This document shows positions 17,294 through 25,849 of a DNA stretch of 64,000 bases, in pieces. The notes below the pieces were generated by a model. That model saw only the letters and a program-made list of their open reading frames with translations. It was not told where the DNA came from and ran no database searches. The translations under genes and the position numbers were made by a program. The DNA comes from Gemmobacter sp964439015 (GTDB taxonomy: Bacteria; Pseudomonadota; Alphaproteobacteria; Rhodobacterales; Rhodobacteraceae), in the NCBI GenBank assembly GCA_964439015.1, contig CAYTMV010000001.1, forward strand, positions 62,001 through 126,000, in the 5' to 3' direction. Each line of letters opens with the position of its first letter. The first letter of the stretch is position 1.

Positions 17294-18805
17294 TCAGCCG
17301 CCGAGATGGATCCAGACCGATTTGGTCTGGGAATACTGGTGCAGGGCTTCTAGGCACTTGTCGCGGCCGTTGCCAGATTGCTTGACGCCGCCCCAAGGCG
17401 CCGTGGCATCGCGGTCGAAATAGGTGTTCACCCAGACCATGCCGCTTTCGACATCGCGGGCAAAACGGTGGGCGCGGCCCAGGTCGCGGGTCCAGACCGA
17501 GGCGCCCAGACCGAAGATCGAGCTGTTGGCCAGTTCCAACCCATGTTCCATGTCGCGGATGGGCAGCACGACGCCCACCGGCCCAAAGATCTCGTGCGCG
17601 GCAATCGTCATGTCGTTGCGCGCCTCGGTGAACAGGGTGGGCGAGATGTAGAGGCCATCCTCCAGCCCCTCGGGTGCGCCCCCGCCCATGGCCAGATGCG
17701 CGCCCTCTTCCCGGCCCTTGGCGATATAGCTGCAGACCGTCCGGTGCTGGCGGTCATCCACCATTGGCCCCATGCTGGTGGCCGGGTCCAGTGGATCGCC
17801 GGGCTGATAAAGTGCTGCGGTTCTGTCGATGAAACGCTGCAGAAATTCATCATGGATCGACCGTTCGACCATGATCCGCGATCCGGCGGCGCAAACCTCG
17901 CCCTGATTGGAATAGATGCCATGCACGGCGTTTTCCACGGCGCGATCCAGATCGCAATCGGCCAGGATGATCTGGGGCGACTTGCCGCCACACTCGGTGG
18001 TGACATGCTTGAGGTTGGACTCGCCGGCATAGCGCATCATCAGCCCGCCGACCGGCACCGATCCGGTAAAGCCGATCTTGTCCACGTCCATGTGCCGGGC
18101 CAGCGCCTGCCCGGCATCCGAACCCGAGCCATTGACGACGCTGAACACCCCCGCCGGCCCGCCGGCCTCGGCAAACAGCCGCGCCAGCAGCACGGCCGAC
18201 ATGCCGGTCTGTTGGGCGGGCTTCAGCACCACCGAGTTGCCCATCGCCAACGCCGGACCCAGTTTCCAGCAGGCCATCAGCATCGGATAGTTCCACGGCA
18301 CGATCAGCCCGACGACCCCCAGCGGCTGGCGCAGCACATAGTGCAGGGCGCCTGGGTCGGTATTGGTCACGGCCCCTTCGATCTTGTCGATCGCCTCGGC
18401 GGCGAAGCGGATGTTGGCGACCGCCGAAGGCACGTCAAAGCCCAGCATCCCCGATACGGTCTTGCCCATCTCGACACTGTCCAGCAGCGCAAATTCAGCC
18501 GCGTGGGCGCCGATCAGATCGGTAAAGCGCAGCAGCACATCCATGCGCGCGCGCGGCGGCAGGCGCGACCAGACGCCCTCGCGGAAGGCGCGGCGGGCGG
18601 CTTTTACCGCGCGATCGACATCTTCCGCCGTGCCCGCGGCCATCGCGGCAATCACCTGCCCGGTGGCAGGGTTGACGCTGTCATAGCGGCCACCGGCAGC
18701 GGCATCGCAAAGCGCGCCGTCGATGAACATCCGGGTTTCATAGGCGTGGCTGGCGGCAAGGGCGTGCCATTCGGTCTTGCTGGCAGGGATGGGGCGCGAA
18801 GTCAT
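17294..18805 (-). CDS. NAD(P)-dependent aldehyde dehydrogenase (PuuC-like)
   Basis: This 503-residue aldehyde dehydrogenase has all core motifs: PWNYPMLMACWKLGPALA, FTGSVPVGG, ECGGKSPQIIL with the general-base glutamate, and the nucleophile in NQGEVCAAGSR. The C-terminal part includes EIFGPVG and PWGGVKQSGNGRD. It should oxidise an aldehyde to an acid. Its best-known relatives include PuuC, which acts on gamma-glutamylated aminoaldehydes, and that suits the neighbours. The ATG at 18805 is preceded by AGGAG. A hairpin with a T tract lies just upstream. Confidence 0.9.
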   Translation of the reverse strand: MTSRPIPASKTEWHALAASHAYETRMFIDGALCDAAAGGRYDSVNPATGQVIAAMAAGTAEDVDRAVKAARRAFREGVWSRLPPRARMDVLLRFTDLIGAHAAEFALLDSVEMGKTVSGMLGFDVPSAVANIRFAAEAIDKIEGAVTNTDPGALHYVLRQPLGVVGLIVPWNYPMLMACWKLGPALAMGNSVVLKPAQQTGMSAVLLARLFAEAGGPAGVFSVVNGSGSDAGQALARHMDVDKIGFTGSVPVGGLMMRYAGESNLKHVTTECGGKSPQIILADCDLDRAVENAVHGIYSNQGEVCAAGSRIMVERSIHDEFLQRFIDRTAALYQPGDPLDPATSMGPMVDDRQHRTVCSYIAKGREEGAHLAMGGGAPEGLEDGLYISPTLFTEARNDMTIAAHEIFGPVGVVLPIRDMEHGLELANSSIFGLGASVWTRDLGRAHRFARDVESGMVWVNTYFDRDATAPWGGVKQSGNGRDKCLEALHQYSQTKSVWIHLGG

Positions 18806-18822
18806 GTGGGCTCCTGAGGATG

Positions 18823-18851
18823 AAAAAGGGGGCGCGCCGATGCGCGCCCCC
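18823..18851 (-). terminator. Hairpin plus T tract inside the P450 operon
   Basis: A perfect 9-bp stem (GGGGGCGCG / CGCGCCCCC, loop of 6) is followed by TTTTT on the transcribed strand, between the stop of the second GS-like gene and the aldehyde dehydrogenase start. It looks like a real intrinsic terminator and would lower expression of the last two genes. Confidence 0.75.
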
Positions 18852-18870
18852 GATGCCGGAAAGGCGGGTG

Positions 18871-20373
18871 TCAGGGCAGGCAGTTCATGTAACGCCCGAT
18901 GTCCCAATTGGTGACTTCCTTCAGGAAACGCTGCCAATCGTCGCGCTTCATCAGGTCATACAGCTCGTAGAGGCGGCCAGGCATGGCCTCCAGCACGATC
19001 GGGTCGGCCGCCAACGCGTCCAGCGCCTCTTTGAGGTTCATCGGGATCAGGTCGACATGCTCACCGGCCTTCATCACCTCGACCACGTTGCGGGTTTCCG
19101 CCGGGCCGGGGTCGATGCCTTCGCGGATGCCTTCGTCGATCGCCTTCAGCAGCGCGCCGCAGAACAGGTAGGGGTTCACCATCGCATCCACCGCGCGGAA
19201 CTCGAACCGGTCGGGCGAGGAGATGCGGATGGTGCAAGAGCGGTTCTGCGGACCCCAGTTGGCCCCGATCGGCGCCCAGAGGCCGACATCGGCAAAGCGG
19301 CGATAGGAGTTGACGGTCGAGGCCCCGATGGCGGTCAGCGCACCGATATGCTTCAGCGCACCGCCAAGGGCATGCAGACCCAGTTGCGACGGCATCCAGC
19401 TGCCGTCCTTGCCCTCGAACTCGTTGGTGCCGCCGCGGTTATAGGTGAACACCTCTTCCATGCCCGGCAGATCGCCCTCGACCGAGCGGACGATCTCGTC
19501 GCCGTCGCCGCGCCACAGCGAGCAGTTGTGGTGGCATCCCAGCGCCGGATAGCCGACCATCGGCTTGGCCATGAAGCAGGCCTTCAGCCCGTGCTGCCGC
19601 GCCACCTCGTCGGCGATCTGGCGATAAGTGGTCAGGCGGTCGCAGGTGCGCAGCGCGTTGTCGAAGCTGAAATTCAGCTCCAGCAGGCCCGGCGCATCCT
19701 CGACATCGCCCTGAACCATATCGAGGCCCATCGCCTCGGCATATTCATAGACCTGGGTCCACAGACCGCGCACCGACTCGAACTGGCCGATGTGATAGGC
19801 ATGCGGACCGGTGATCCCTTCATAGGGGAAGGCGCTGCCGTCATTGGTGGGGCGCAGCCACAGCATCTCGGGCTCCAGCCCCAGACGCAGGTGCAGACCG
19901 TCATGGGCGGCGCGGAATTCGCGCTCGAAACGCTTGAGGTTGCCGCGCACGTCGCATTCGAAATACATGCCCGGATTGACGTCTTCCTCAAGGCTGCGGA
20001 ACAGCGTGCAGAACACCCGGCCGACATTCTTGTCCCACGGCAGTTGCACGAAGGTTTCCGGGTCGGGCAGGGCCAGCAACTCGCCGTCATTGGCCGAAAA
20101 GCCGTAAAGCTGGCCGTGGATGTCGCTGGCCACGTCGGTCACGCCGCCGATCCAGGTCTGGATGCCTTTCTTGGCGGTCCGTTCCCAATGGCGGGCGGGC
20201 AGCGCCTTGCCCAGAACGCGACCGGTGATCGTCACGAATTGGTAGTAGATGTATTTCACGCCGGTGGCGTTGATCTTCTCGCGCACCCGGGCAATCCGCT
20301 CCTGACGCTGCGGGTCCGCGATTTCGCGGAACAGATCGCATTCTGCCAGTGTGGAAAAGTGATCTTTTGCCAT
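18871..20373 (-). CDS. Glutamine synthetase-like gamma-glutamyl-amine ligase A
   Basis: This 500-residue member of the GS superfamily keeps many active-site pieces: GLEPEMLW, LELNFSF, CHHNCSLW, the ATP-region equivalent NSYRRF, NRSCTIRI and RFEFRAVDAMVNPYL. It is longer than the PuuA-type enzymes and has an N-terminal beta-grasp part (YYQFVTITGRVLGKALP). The related enzymes GlnT, GmaS and PuuA join glutamate to an amine with ATP. I infer such a ligase, because a general GlnA would be found with glnB instead. It lies 39 bases after the other GS-like gene, and the two share an operon. Confidence 0.83.
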   Translation of the reverse strand: MAKDHFSTLAECDLFREIADPQRQERIARVREKINATGVKYIYYQFVTITGRVLGKALPARHWERTAKKGIQTWIGGVTDVASDIHGQLYGFSANDGELLALPDPETFVQLPWDKNVGRVFCTLFRSLEEDVNPGMYFECDVRGNLKRFEREFRAAHDGLHLRLGLEPEMLWLRPTNDGSAFPYEGITGPHAYHIGQFESVRGLWTQVYEYAEAMGLDMVQGDVEDAPGLLELNFSFDNALRTCDRLTTYRQIADEVARQHGLKACFMAKPMVGYPALGCHHNCSLWRGDGDEIVRSVEGDLPGMEEVFTYNRGGTNEFEGKDGSWMPSQLGLHALGGALKHIGALTAIGASTVNSYRRFADVGLWAPIGANWGPQNRSCTIRISSPDRFEFRAVDAMVNPYLFCGALLKAIDEGIREGIDPGPAETRNVVEVMKAGEHVDLIPMNLKEALDALAADPIVLEAMPGRLYELYDLMKRDDWQRFLKEVTNWDIGRYMNCLP

Positions 20374-20412
20374 CTTGTTTCTCCCTGTGAATGGCTGGTC
20401 TTGTTTGGCGCG

Positions 20413-21723
20413 TCACCCTTCGAGGTAACGGCGTCTTTCGGCATCGCTGACCTCGCGGGCGAGGCTGGCGGTTTCGGCGGCGCAAAAGGCCGTGAAATTG
20501 TCGATGAAGGCCCCGCCGAACAGGCGGCGGGCATGATCGCTGGCGGCCAGGCGGGCGGCGGCCTCGGGCAGGGTGCCAGGCAGACGCGCGCCCACGATGT
20601 CATCCGGGCCGGAATTGGGGCTGGGATCGGGGGCCTGCAGCCCGCGTGCGATGCCGTCGAGGCCCGCGCCCAGCATCAGCGCCAGCGTCAGATGGGTGTT
20701 GCAATCCGTGCCGGGCAGGCGGAACTCCAACCGCGCGGTGTCGCCGGCCGAGGGGCAGGAGCGGACCGCCGTGGTAAAGCACCAATCCGACCAGCTGACC
20801 GATTTCGGCGCCCAGGTCCCCGGCGCGAAGCGGCGATAGGCGTTGACGGTGTGGGCGCAAAGCGCAAACGCTTCGGGCACGATCTGGGTCATGCCGCCGA
20901 TGAAATTGCGGGCCAGCGCGTTGGTTTCGCCTGCGGGATCGGCAAACAGGTTGCGCCCCGTCGCCTTGTCGATCAGCGACAGCGTGACGTGACCGCCCAG
21001 CCCCGGATAATCCGGCCCCAGCGAGGGCATGAACGTCGCGGTCATGTTGCGCTGGCGGGCAAAGGCGCGGCTGGCCAGCCGGAAGAAACTGGCGTCATCC
21101 GCGGCCTTGAGGCCGTTGGTTGCGCCCAGCGTGGCCTCGAAACAGCCCGGCCCCAGCTCGCCGCCGACGCCGAACAGGTCGATGCCATGGGCCAGCAGCG
21201 CCTGTTCCCATGCGGTGACAAAGGCTGCCTCGGTCGCGGCGGTCGTGCCGGACCAGCACTTGTTGTCGGCGGCAAACTGGGCCGGCGGCGCAAAGCCCCT
21301 GGCGCGCAGGCTGGACGCAGTTTCATTGAGAAAGATCACCTCGAACTCGAAGGCGGCGCGCACGTCAAAGCCCATCTCGGCCGCACGGGCGATCTGCGCT
21401 TTCAGCACGTTGCGCGGCATGATCGGCGCATATTGGCCCGCCAGATCGGCGATGATCGCGGCCGAGCGCGCCTCGAACCCGAAGGGGCGCAAAGACGCGG
21501 TGTCGATCTCCAGCTCTTCGGTGCGATAGGGGCCGCCGCCGAACAGGGCTTCGCCCGCATCCCAATGGCCGACGACATTGGCAAAGCGCGGCTCTGCGGC
21601 CCATTGCAGAAACTGGTCGCGGCGCAGCCTGCGTTCGCGAAACAGGCCCATATTGTCGAACTGGCCGACATGGATGATGTCGTAACCGTGGTCATGCAGC
21701 AGTTGGCTGAGGCTTTTGGCCAT
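20413..21723 (-). CDS. Glutamine synthetase-like gamma-glutamyl-amine ligase B
   Basis: This 436-residue GS-like protein is clearly different from its 500-residue neighbour. Catalytic-domain landmarks are AAFEFEVIFL, ELGPGCFEATLG, LGGHVTLSL, the segment AHTVNAYRRFAPGTWAP and RLEFRLPGTDCNTHL. The usual histidine of GxxxHVH is present only once (GGHVT), so its active site may be altered. It is the second gene after the P450 (63-base gap with a GC-rich hairpin). It may use a different amine, work on a pathway intermediate, or form a mixed complex with ligase A. Confidence 0.8.
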   Translation of the reverse strand: MAKSLSQLLHDHGYDIIHVGQFDNMGLFRERRLRRDQFLQWAAEPRFANVVGHWDAGEALFGGGPYRTEELEIDTASLRPFGFEARSAAIIADLAGQYAPIMPRNVLKAQIARAAEMGFDVRAAFEFEVIFLNETASSLRARGFAPPAQFAADNKCWSGTTAATEAAFVTAWEQALLAHGIDLFGVGGELGPGCFEATLGATNGLKAADDASFFRLASRAFARQRNMTATFMPSLGPDYPGLGGHVTLSLIDKATGRNLFADPAGETNALARNFIGGMTQIVPEAFALCAHTVNAYRRFAPGTWAPKSVSWSDWCFTTAVRSCPSAGDTARLEFRLPGTDCNTHLTLALMLGAGLDGIARGLQAPDPSPNSGPDDIVGARLPGTLPEAAARLAASDHARRLFGGAFIDNFTAFCAAETASLAREVSDAERRRYLEG

Positions 21724-21786
21724 GGAATTTCGGTCCTGTTGGGGAAGGGGGCGCGCGGAGCCGCAGCCCCGCGCGTGGCTTGGCGT

Positions 21787-22995
21787 TCAGACTTCGGGAT
21801 CGAAGGCCATCGGCATCGTCAGCGGGCCGGTATTGCCGCTGTCGCGCAGGAAGGTCGGCTCGGCGCTGTAGCGCGGGTTGCGGATGCGTTGCGCCAGCAG
21901 CGACAGCGCCTCGGTCATGTCGCCACGGGCGATGAAGTGGCCGATGCAGTGATGCGGCCCCAGCCCGAAGCCGAAATGGTTCTTGCGGTCGGTGACGGTG
22001 ATGTCGAAGCCGGGAGTGTCGAAGGCGCGCGGGTCCGAGCAGGCAGACTGGCTGAAGATGTGGACGGTGGTGCCCTTCTTGATCGCCAGATCCTGAAACT
22101 CGAAATCCTCCAGCGCCTCGCGCGTGACCCAGGTGACGGTGGGGCGCACGCGCATCACCTCTTCCACTGCCACCCGCGCCAGATCGGGGTTCTGGCCCAG
22201 CAGCGCCCATTGATCCGGGTGGCGCAGGAAGGTGTCCATCGCCAGACCGATCTGGTTGCGGGTGGTGTCGATGCCGCCAAAGACCGACAGCACGATCATG
22301 TCGATCATTTCCTGTTCGCTCAGCGCATCGGCGCTTTCCTGATTGGCGCGGATCAGGGATGAGACAAAGCCGTCATCCAGCCCCTTGGCGCGCAGATCGT
22401 CGACGATCCCCTGCGCATAGGCGAACATCATGTCAGTGGCCGCGTTGATCTGGTCCTGATCCTGTTTGTAGCTGGTGCCCAAGGCCATGCCCATCTGCAC
22501 GGCCAGATCGACCAGATACTCCCAATCGCCCTGATTGGTGCCCAGCAGCAGGCAGATCACCCGCGTCGCATAGGGCTCGGCAAAGGCGCGGACAAAGTCG
22601 CACTCGCCCTTTTTGGCGAAACCGTCGATCAGCTCATTCGCGAGGTTCTGGAATTCGGGGCGCAGCACCTTGACCAGCTTGGGCGAAAAGGCGGGGTTGG
22701 CCAGCTTGCGCAGGCGCTGATGGTCCGCGCCCTCGCGGTTCAGCATGATGCGCAGCCACCAGTCGGCCCAGCTGCCGGTCGCCTGATTATGCGCAGGCCA
22801 GGCGTAGGAGCCCTGCCGCAGCCGCGTGTCGCGGATCAGTTGCGAGACCTCTGCATAGCGCAGCACGGCGATGCCATAGGGGGTGCGCGCATACCAGCTG
22901 CGTTCGCGCGCATCCGCGACCTCCTGCGACCGCATCGAGAAGTTCGGGTCGGTCAGATCAAGGTAAGGGGCATTGTCGAGTGTGGCGGTATCCAT
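21787..22995 (-). CDS. Cytochrome P450 monooxygenase
   Basis: This is a 402-residue soluble bacterial-type P450 without a membrane anchor. It has the I-helix oxygen-activation motif GGIDTT (240-245), the ExxR pair (Glu279, Arg282) and the haem loop FGFGLGPHHCIG with the thiolate Cys350. No ferredoxin or ferredoxin reductase gene is adjacent. The ATG at 22995 is preceded by GGGAGA; the longer frame would cross the promoter. It is the first gene of the operon with the two GS-like ligases. P450 genes next to GS-like genes are known from mycobacterial piperidine and morpholine catabolism, which suggests N-dealkylation or hydroxylation of an amine or its glutamyl amide. Confidence 0.93.
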   Translation of the reverse strand: MDTATLDNAPYLDLTDPNFSMRSQEVADARERSWYARTPYGIAVLRYAEVSQLIRDTRLRQGSYAWPAHNQATGSWADWWLRIMLNREGADHQRLRKLANPAFSPKLVKVLRPEFQNLANELIDGFAKKGECDFVRAFAEPYATRVICLLLGTNQGDWEYLVDLAVQMGMALGTSYKQDQDQINAATDMMFAYAQGIVDDLRAKGLDDGFVSSLIRANQESADALSEQEMIDMIVLSVFGGIDTTRNQIGLAMDTFLRHPDQWALLGQNPDLARVAVEEVMRVRPTVTWVTREALEDFEFQDLAIKKGTTVHIFSQSACSDPRAFDTPGFDITVTDRKNHFGFGLGPHHCIGHFIARGDMTEALSLLAQRIRNPRYSAEPTFLRDSGNTGPLTMPMAFDPEV

Positions 22996-23045
22996 CGGTA
23001 TCTCCCTGATGCATGCGTTCTGGCTGCGCGTGTCATCAGGGCCTA

Positions 23046-23061
23046 TGAAATTGCCGTGCCA
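23046..23061 (-). promoter_or_regulatory. Sigma-54 type promoter of the P450 operon
   Basis: On the minus strand TGGCACGGCAATTTCA fits the -24/-12 pattern with one mismatch (T for G in TTGC). The predicted start near 23035 gives a leader of about 40 nt to the P450. An imperfectly conserved dyad TTGCC-N6-GGCAA (23064-23079) lies directly upstream. Confidence 0.68.
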
Positions 23062-23133
23062 GTTTGCCAAAATGGGCAAGCACGCGGGATGCTGCCGCGG
23101 CCGGGTGCAGGCGCATCCTTTTGAGAAAATGTT

Positions 23134-24444
23134 TTATTTCAGATACTTGCGCCGGTCTGATGTGGCCGGGATGCCCATTTGCGCGCGATATTTCGCGATG
23201 GTGCGCCGCGCAATGGACAGGCCGCGCTGCGACAGACGCGCGGCTATTGCCGCATCGCTGACGGGCTTTCGGGGGTTCTCGGCGTCAATCTGGGCGCGGA
23301 TCGCCCCGCAGAGCCATGCGGCAGACACCCCTTCCGCCGCATCATCGCCGCCGATGGATTGCAGGAAAAATCGTTTCAGGGCCAGAGTGCCGGTCGGCGT
23401 CTGGATGAAAACCGCATTGACCACACGGCTGACAGTGCTTTCGCTGAGATTGAGCTGCTCGGCGAGGCTGCGCTGCGACAGGGGCCGCAGATTGCCGGGG
23501 CCGCGTTCCAGAAAATCACGTTGGTGCTGCACCAGTGCAGCGCCAATATTCAGCACGGTCCGTTGCCGGCGGGCGACGGCCTCTACCAGCCAGCGCGCGG
23601 TGCCATAAGCCGCCCGCAGTTCGGGCGAGGGCTTGCCGCGCTCCAACCGCTGCATCAGCGTTTCATCAACCGCGACAGTGGGCAAAATCGACCGGTCCAG
23701 CCGCACCTGCCACGCGCCGGTCGCATTCTGCTCTGCCAGCAGATCGGGGCGGATGGTTTGCACGGGCGGGATCGAGAAGGCGAGGCCCGGCTTTGGGTCC
23801 AGCCGCCGCAGCCGCTGCAAAACCGCATCAACGGATGCGCGAGGCAATCCGGTTGCGCGGGTCAACGCGTTGGGGCCGCCGCGTTCCAGTTCTGGCAGAT
23901 GGGTCAGCACCGTCTCGGCGGCTGCGTCCAAGGCCCCTGCCTCGGCCAGTTGCAGGCGCAGACAGTCGGCCAGGTTGCGGGCGAAGAGCCCGGTGGGTTC
24001 GATCCGCTGCAATTTTTCCAGCACGGTTTCCAGGCGCCGCACCGGCACACCATGGCGGGCAGCGATCTGCTCGGGGGGCTCGGCCAGCCAACCAGCGGGC
24101 AGCAGCGCATCCGTCAGCAGAAGCGCGAGGCCACGCTCGGCCTGTGAAACCCCGCAAAGCCCCATCTGCGCCAGAACGTGATCCATCAGGCAGGGGCCAT
24201 CGGCCGAACCGGCGGCAAAGGGCAGGTCGTCAGCGTCCAGCCCGCCCGGCGAGGGGCTGCGCGAAAAAGGCAGCTCGAGTGGCGGGGCGCTGATGCGCAG
24301 CAGGGGGTTTGCATCCGCCTCGCGCTGCAGCATCGCTGTCAGTTCGATGGCATTCATCTGCAGGATTGCAAGGGCCCGCTGCATGTCCGGGGTCAGCGCC
24401 AGCAGCCGCTTTTGTCGAAGATCGAGGCCCGGATTGATCTTCAT
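23134..24444 (-). CDS. rpoN: RNA polymerase sigma-54 factor (RpoN paralogue)
   Basis: This 436-residue sigma factor has all three parts: the N-terminal activator-interaction region (LRQKRLLALTPDMQRALAIL, residues 8-27), the core-binding region, and the C-terminal DNA-binding region. The last includes a helix-turn-helix (LSESTVSRVVN) and an RpoN box (ARRTIAKYRAQMG) that closely matches ARRTVAKYRE. The start at 24444 gives the standard N-terminus MKINPGLDLRQKRLL. It lies 10 bases after its activator gene. Several rpoN copies with separate regulons are known in Rhodobacter; this one looks dedicated to the surrounding block. Confidence 0.93.
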   Translation of the reverse strand: MKINPGLDLRQKRLLALTPDMQRALAILQMNAIELTAMLQREADANPLLRISAPPLELPFSRSPSPGGLDADDLPFAAGSADGPCLMDHVLAQMGLCGVSQAERGLALLLTDALLPAGWLAEPPEQIAARHGVPVRRLETVLEKLQRIEPTGLFARNLADCLRLQLAEAGALDAAAETVLTHLPELERGGPNALTRATGLPRASVDAVLQRLRRLDPKPGLAFSIPPVQTIRPDLLAEQNATGAWQVRLDRSILPTVAVDETLMQRLERGKPSPELRAAYGTARWLVEAVARRQRTVLNIGAALVQHQRDFLERGPGNLRPLSQRSLAEQLNLSESTVSRVVNAVFIQTPTGTLALKRFFLQSIGGDDAAEGVSAAWLCGAIRAQIDAENPRKPVSDAAIAARLSQRGLSIARRTIAKYRAQMGIPATSDRRKYLK

Positions 24445-24454
24445 GGTGGTGGCG

Positions 24455-25849
24455 TCAGTCGGCCGGTTTGGTCTTGCGGACGATCGTGCCGATATCGACA
24501 TCAAGGGCCGCGGCCGCCTTGCGCTTGCTGCCATGCATCGCAATTGCGGACTCGATCAGTTGACGCTCGTAGCGGGCGACCATCTCCTTGAGGGTCTTGC
24601 CTTCGATCGGTGTGACCGGGGGCGGGGCATCCGCGGTGACGGTGCCGCCTTCAAGGACGGGCGTCAGCTCATCTTCGCCCATGATCGAGATCTGCTGGAT
24701 GATGTTGTAGAGTTCGCGGATATTGCCGGGATAATCATAGGTCATCAGCCGGGCGTGGAGTTCGGCGCTGAGGACCAGCGGCTCTGACCGGCGCTGATTG
24801 ACGATGGCGACAAACCGCTCGATCAGATGCGCGATCAGTTCGGGCGTGTCGCGCAGCGGGCGGATCGGCAGCTTGACCACCGCCAGCCGGTGATAGAGAT
24901 CGCGCCGGAAGGTCCGGTCGTTCACCATCTCCAGCAATTCGCGATTGGTGGCCGAAATCACCCGCACATGCACGGCCCGCGGCTTTGAGCCGCCAACGCG
25001 CTGCACCGTGCCATCCTCCAGAAACGACAGCAGTTTGGATTGCAGATGCAGAGGGATCTCGCCGACCTCGTCGAGAAACAGCGTGCCGCCCTCGGCCTGC
25101 TCGATCAGCCCCTTCTTGCCCGAGCTGAGCGCGCCGGTGAACGCGCCTTTCTCATAGCCGAACAGCTCGGATTCAAACAGCGTATCGGGAATGGCCGCGC
25201 AATTCACGACGATGAAGGGGTCAGAGGCGTCGCTGACGTGGCGGTGCAGGTGGCGGGCGATCTCGGTCTTGCCGACGCCGCTTTCGCCCGTGATGATGAC
25301 CCGCGCATCCTGCACCAACGCGCGTTCGTCCAGGGCAATGATGCGGTCGAGGTAGGAGCAGATCTGCCGCTGGCGCAGGAAATCCGGGCGCACCTTGCGT
25401 TCGGCGCCGGGGGTGCGGCCCGCATGGGGCAGGCCAGTCGCGCGGCGTCGGGCATGGTCAAAGACCTCGAGGTCGCGCAGCTGCATCACCATGCCGCCAT
25501 CCCCGCCCATCACCCGCCGCAGGGTCACGAAAACCGCCCCGCGGATCCCGCCGCGCAGCACGAAATCGCCATTGCCCTGCCGTTCGACCGCGCCCAGCAC
25601 GGTATCCCAGTCATAGCCCCCCACGGAGCCCAGCGCCTCGGCATCCTGACCGGCCAGATCGGCGCCCTTGATGCCAAGGATCTGCCCGGCCTCGGCATTG
25701 ATGAACACAAGGCGGCGGTCGCGGTTGATGACGACGATCCCGTCGGCAAAAGAGGCAACGCTGCGCAGGATCAGGTCGGTTGCGTCGCCCAGAGTGGGCG
25801 GGCGCGACCTGTGGGAAGGTGCCGTTTCCTCTGGGCGGGGGCTGGTCAT
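24455..25849 (-). CDS. Sigma-54 dependent transcriptional activator (PAS, AAA+, Fis)
   Basis: This 464-residue enhancer-binding protein has a PAS domain (about 22-130) and an AAA+ domain with Walker A GESGVGKT (188-195). The sigma-54 contact loop GAFTGA (235-240) and Walker B LFLDE (257-261) follow. A Fis-type helix-turn-helix closes it (SKRKAAAALDVDIGTIVRK, about 440-458). It has no receiver domain, so it is likely controlled by ligand or protein contact through PAS. Its ATG overlaps the stop of the upstream PAS gene (ATGA). It should hydrolyse ATP to open sigma-54 promoters. Confidence 0.93.
   Translation of the reverse strand: MTSPRPEETAPSHRSRPPTLGDATDLILRSVASFADGIVVINRDRRLVFINAEAGQILGIKGADLAGQDAEALGSVGGYDWDTVLGAVERQGNGDFVLRGGIRGAVFVTLRRVMGGDGGMVMQLRDLEVFDHARRRATGLPHAGRTPGAERKVRPDFLRQRQICSYLDRIIALDERALVQDARVIITGESGVGKTEIARHLHRHVSDASDPFIVVNCAAIPDTLFESELFGYEKGAFTGALSSGKKGLIEQAEGGTLFLDEVGEIPLHLQSKLLSFLEDGTVQRVGGSKPRAVHVRVISATNRELLEMVNDRTFRRDLYHRLAVVKLPIRPLRDTPELIAHLIERFVAIVNQRRSEPLVLSAELHARLMTYDYPGNIRELYNIIQQISIMGEDELTPVLEGGTVTADAPPPVTPIEGKTLKEMVARYERQLIESAIAMHGSKRKAAAALDVDIGTIVRKTKPAD

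Noticed and set aside
18760..18790. TGGCAC-like site with TTGC inside the aldehyde dehydrogenase gene
   Set aside because: The spacing between the two elements is one base too short for sigma-54, and it lies within the coding region.
18820..22362. Open frame of 1180 codons on the plus strand across the GS-like and P450 genes
   Set aside because: It is antisense to four well-supported minus-strand genes, has an arginine/glutamine/histidine-rich composition typical of the shadow frame of GC-rich genes, and shows no motif.
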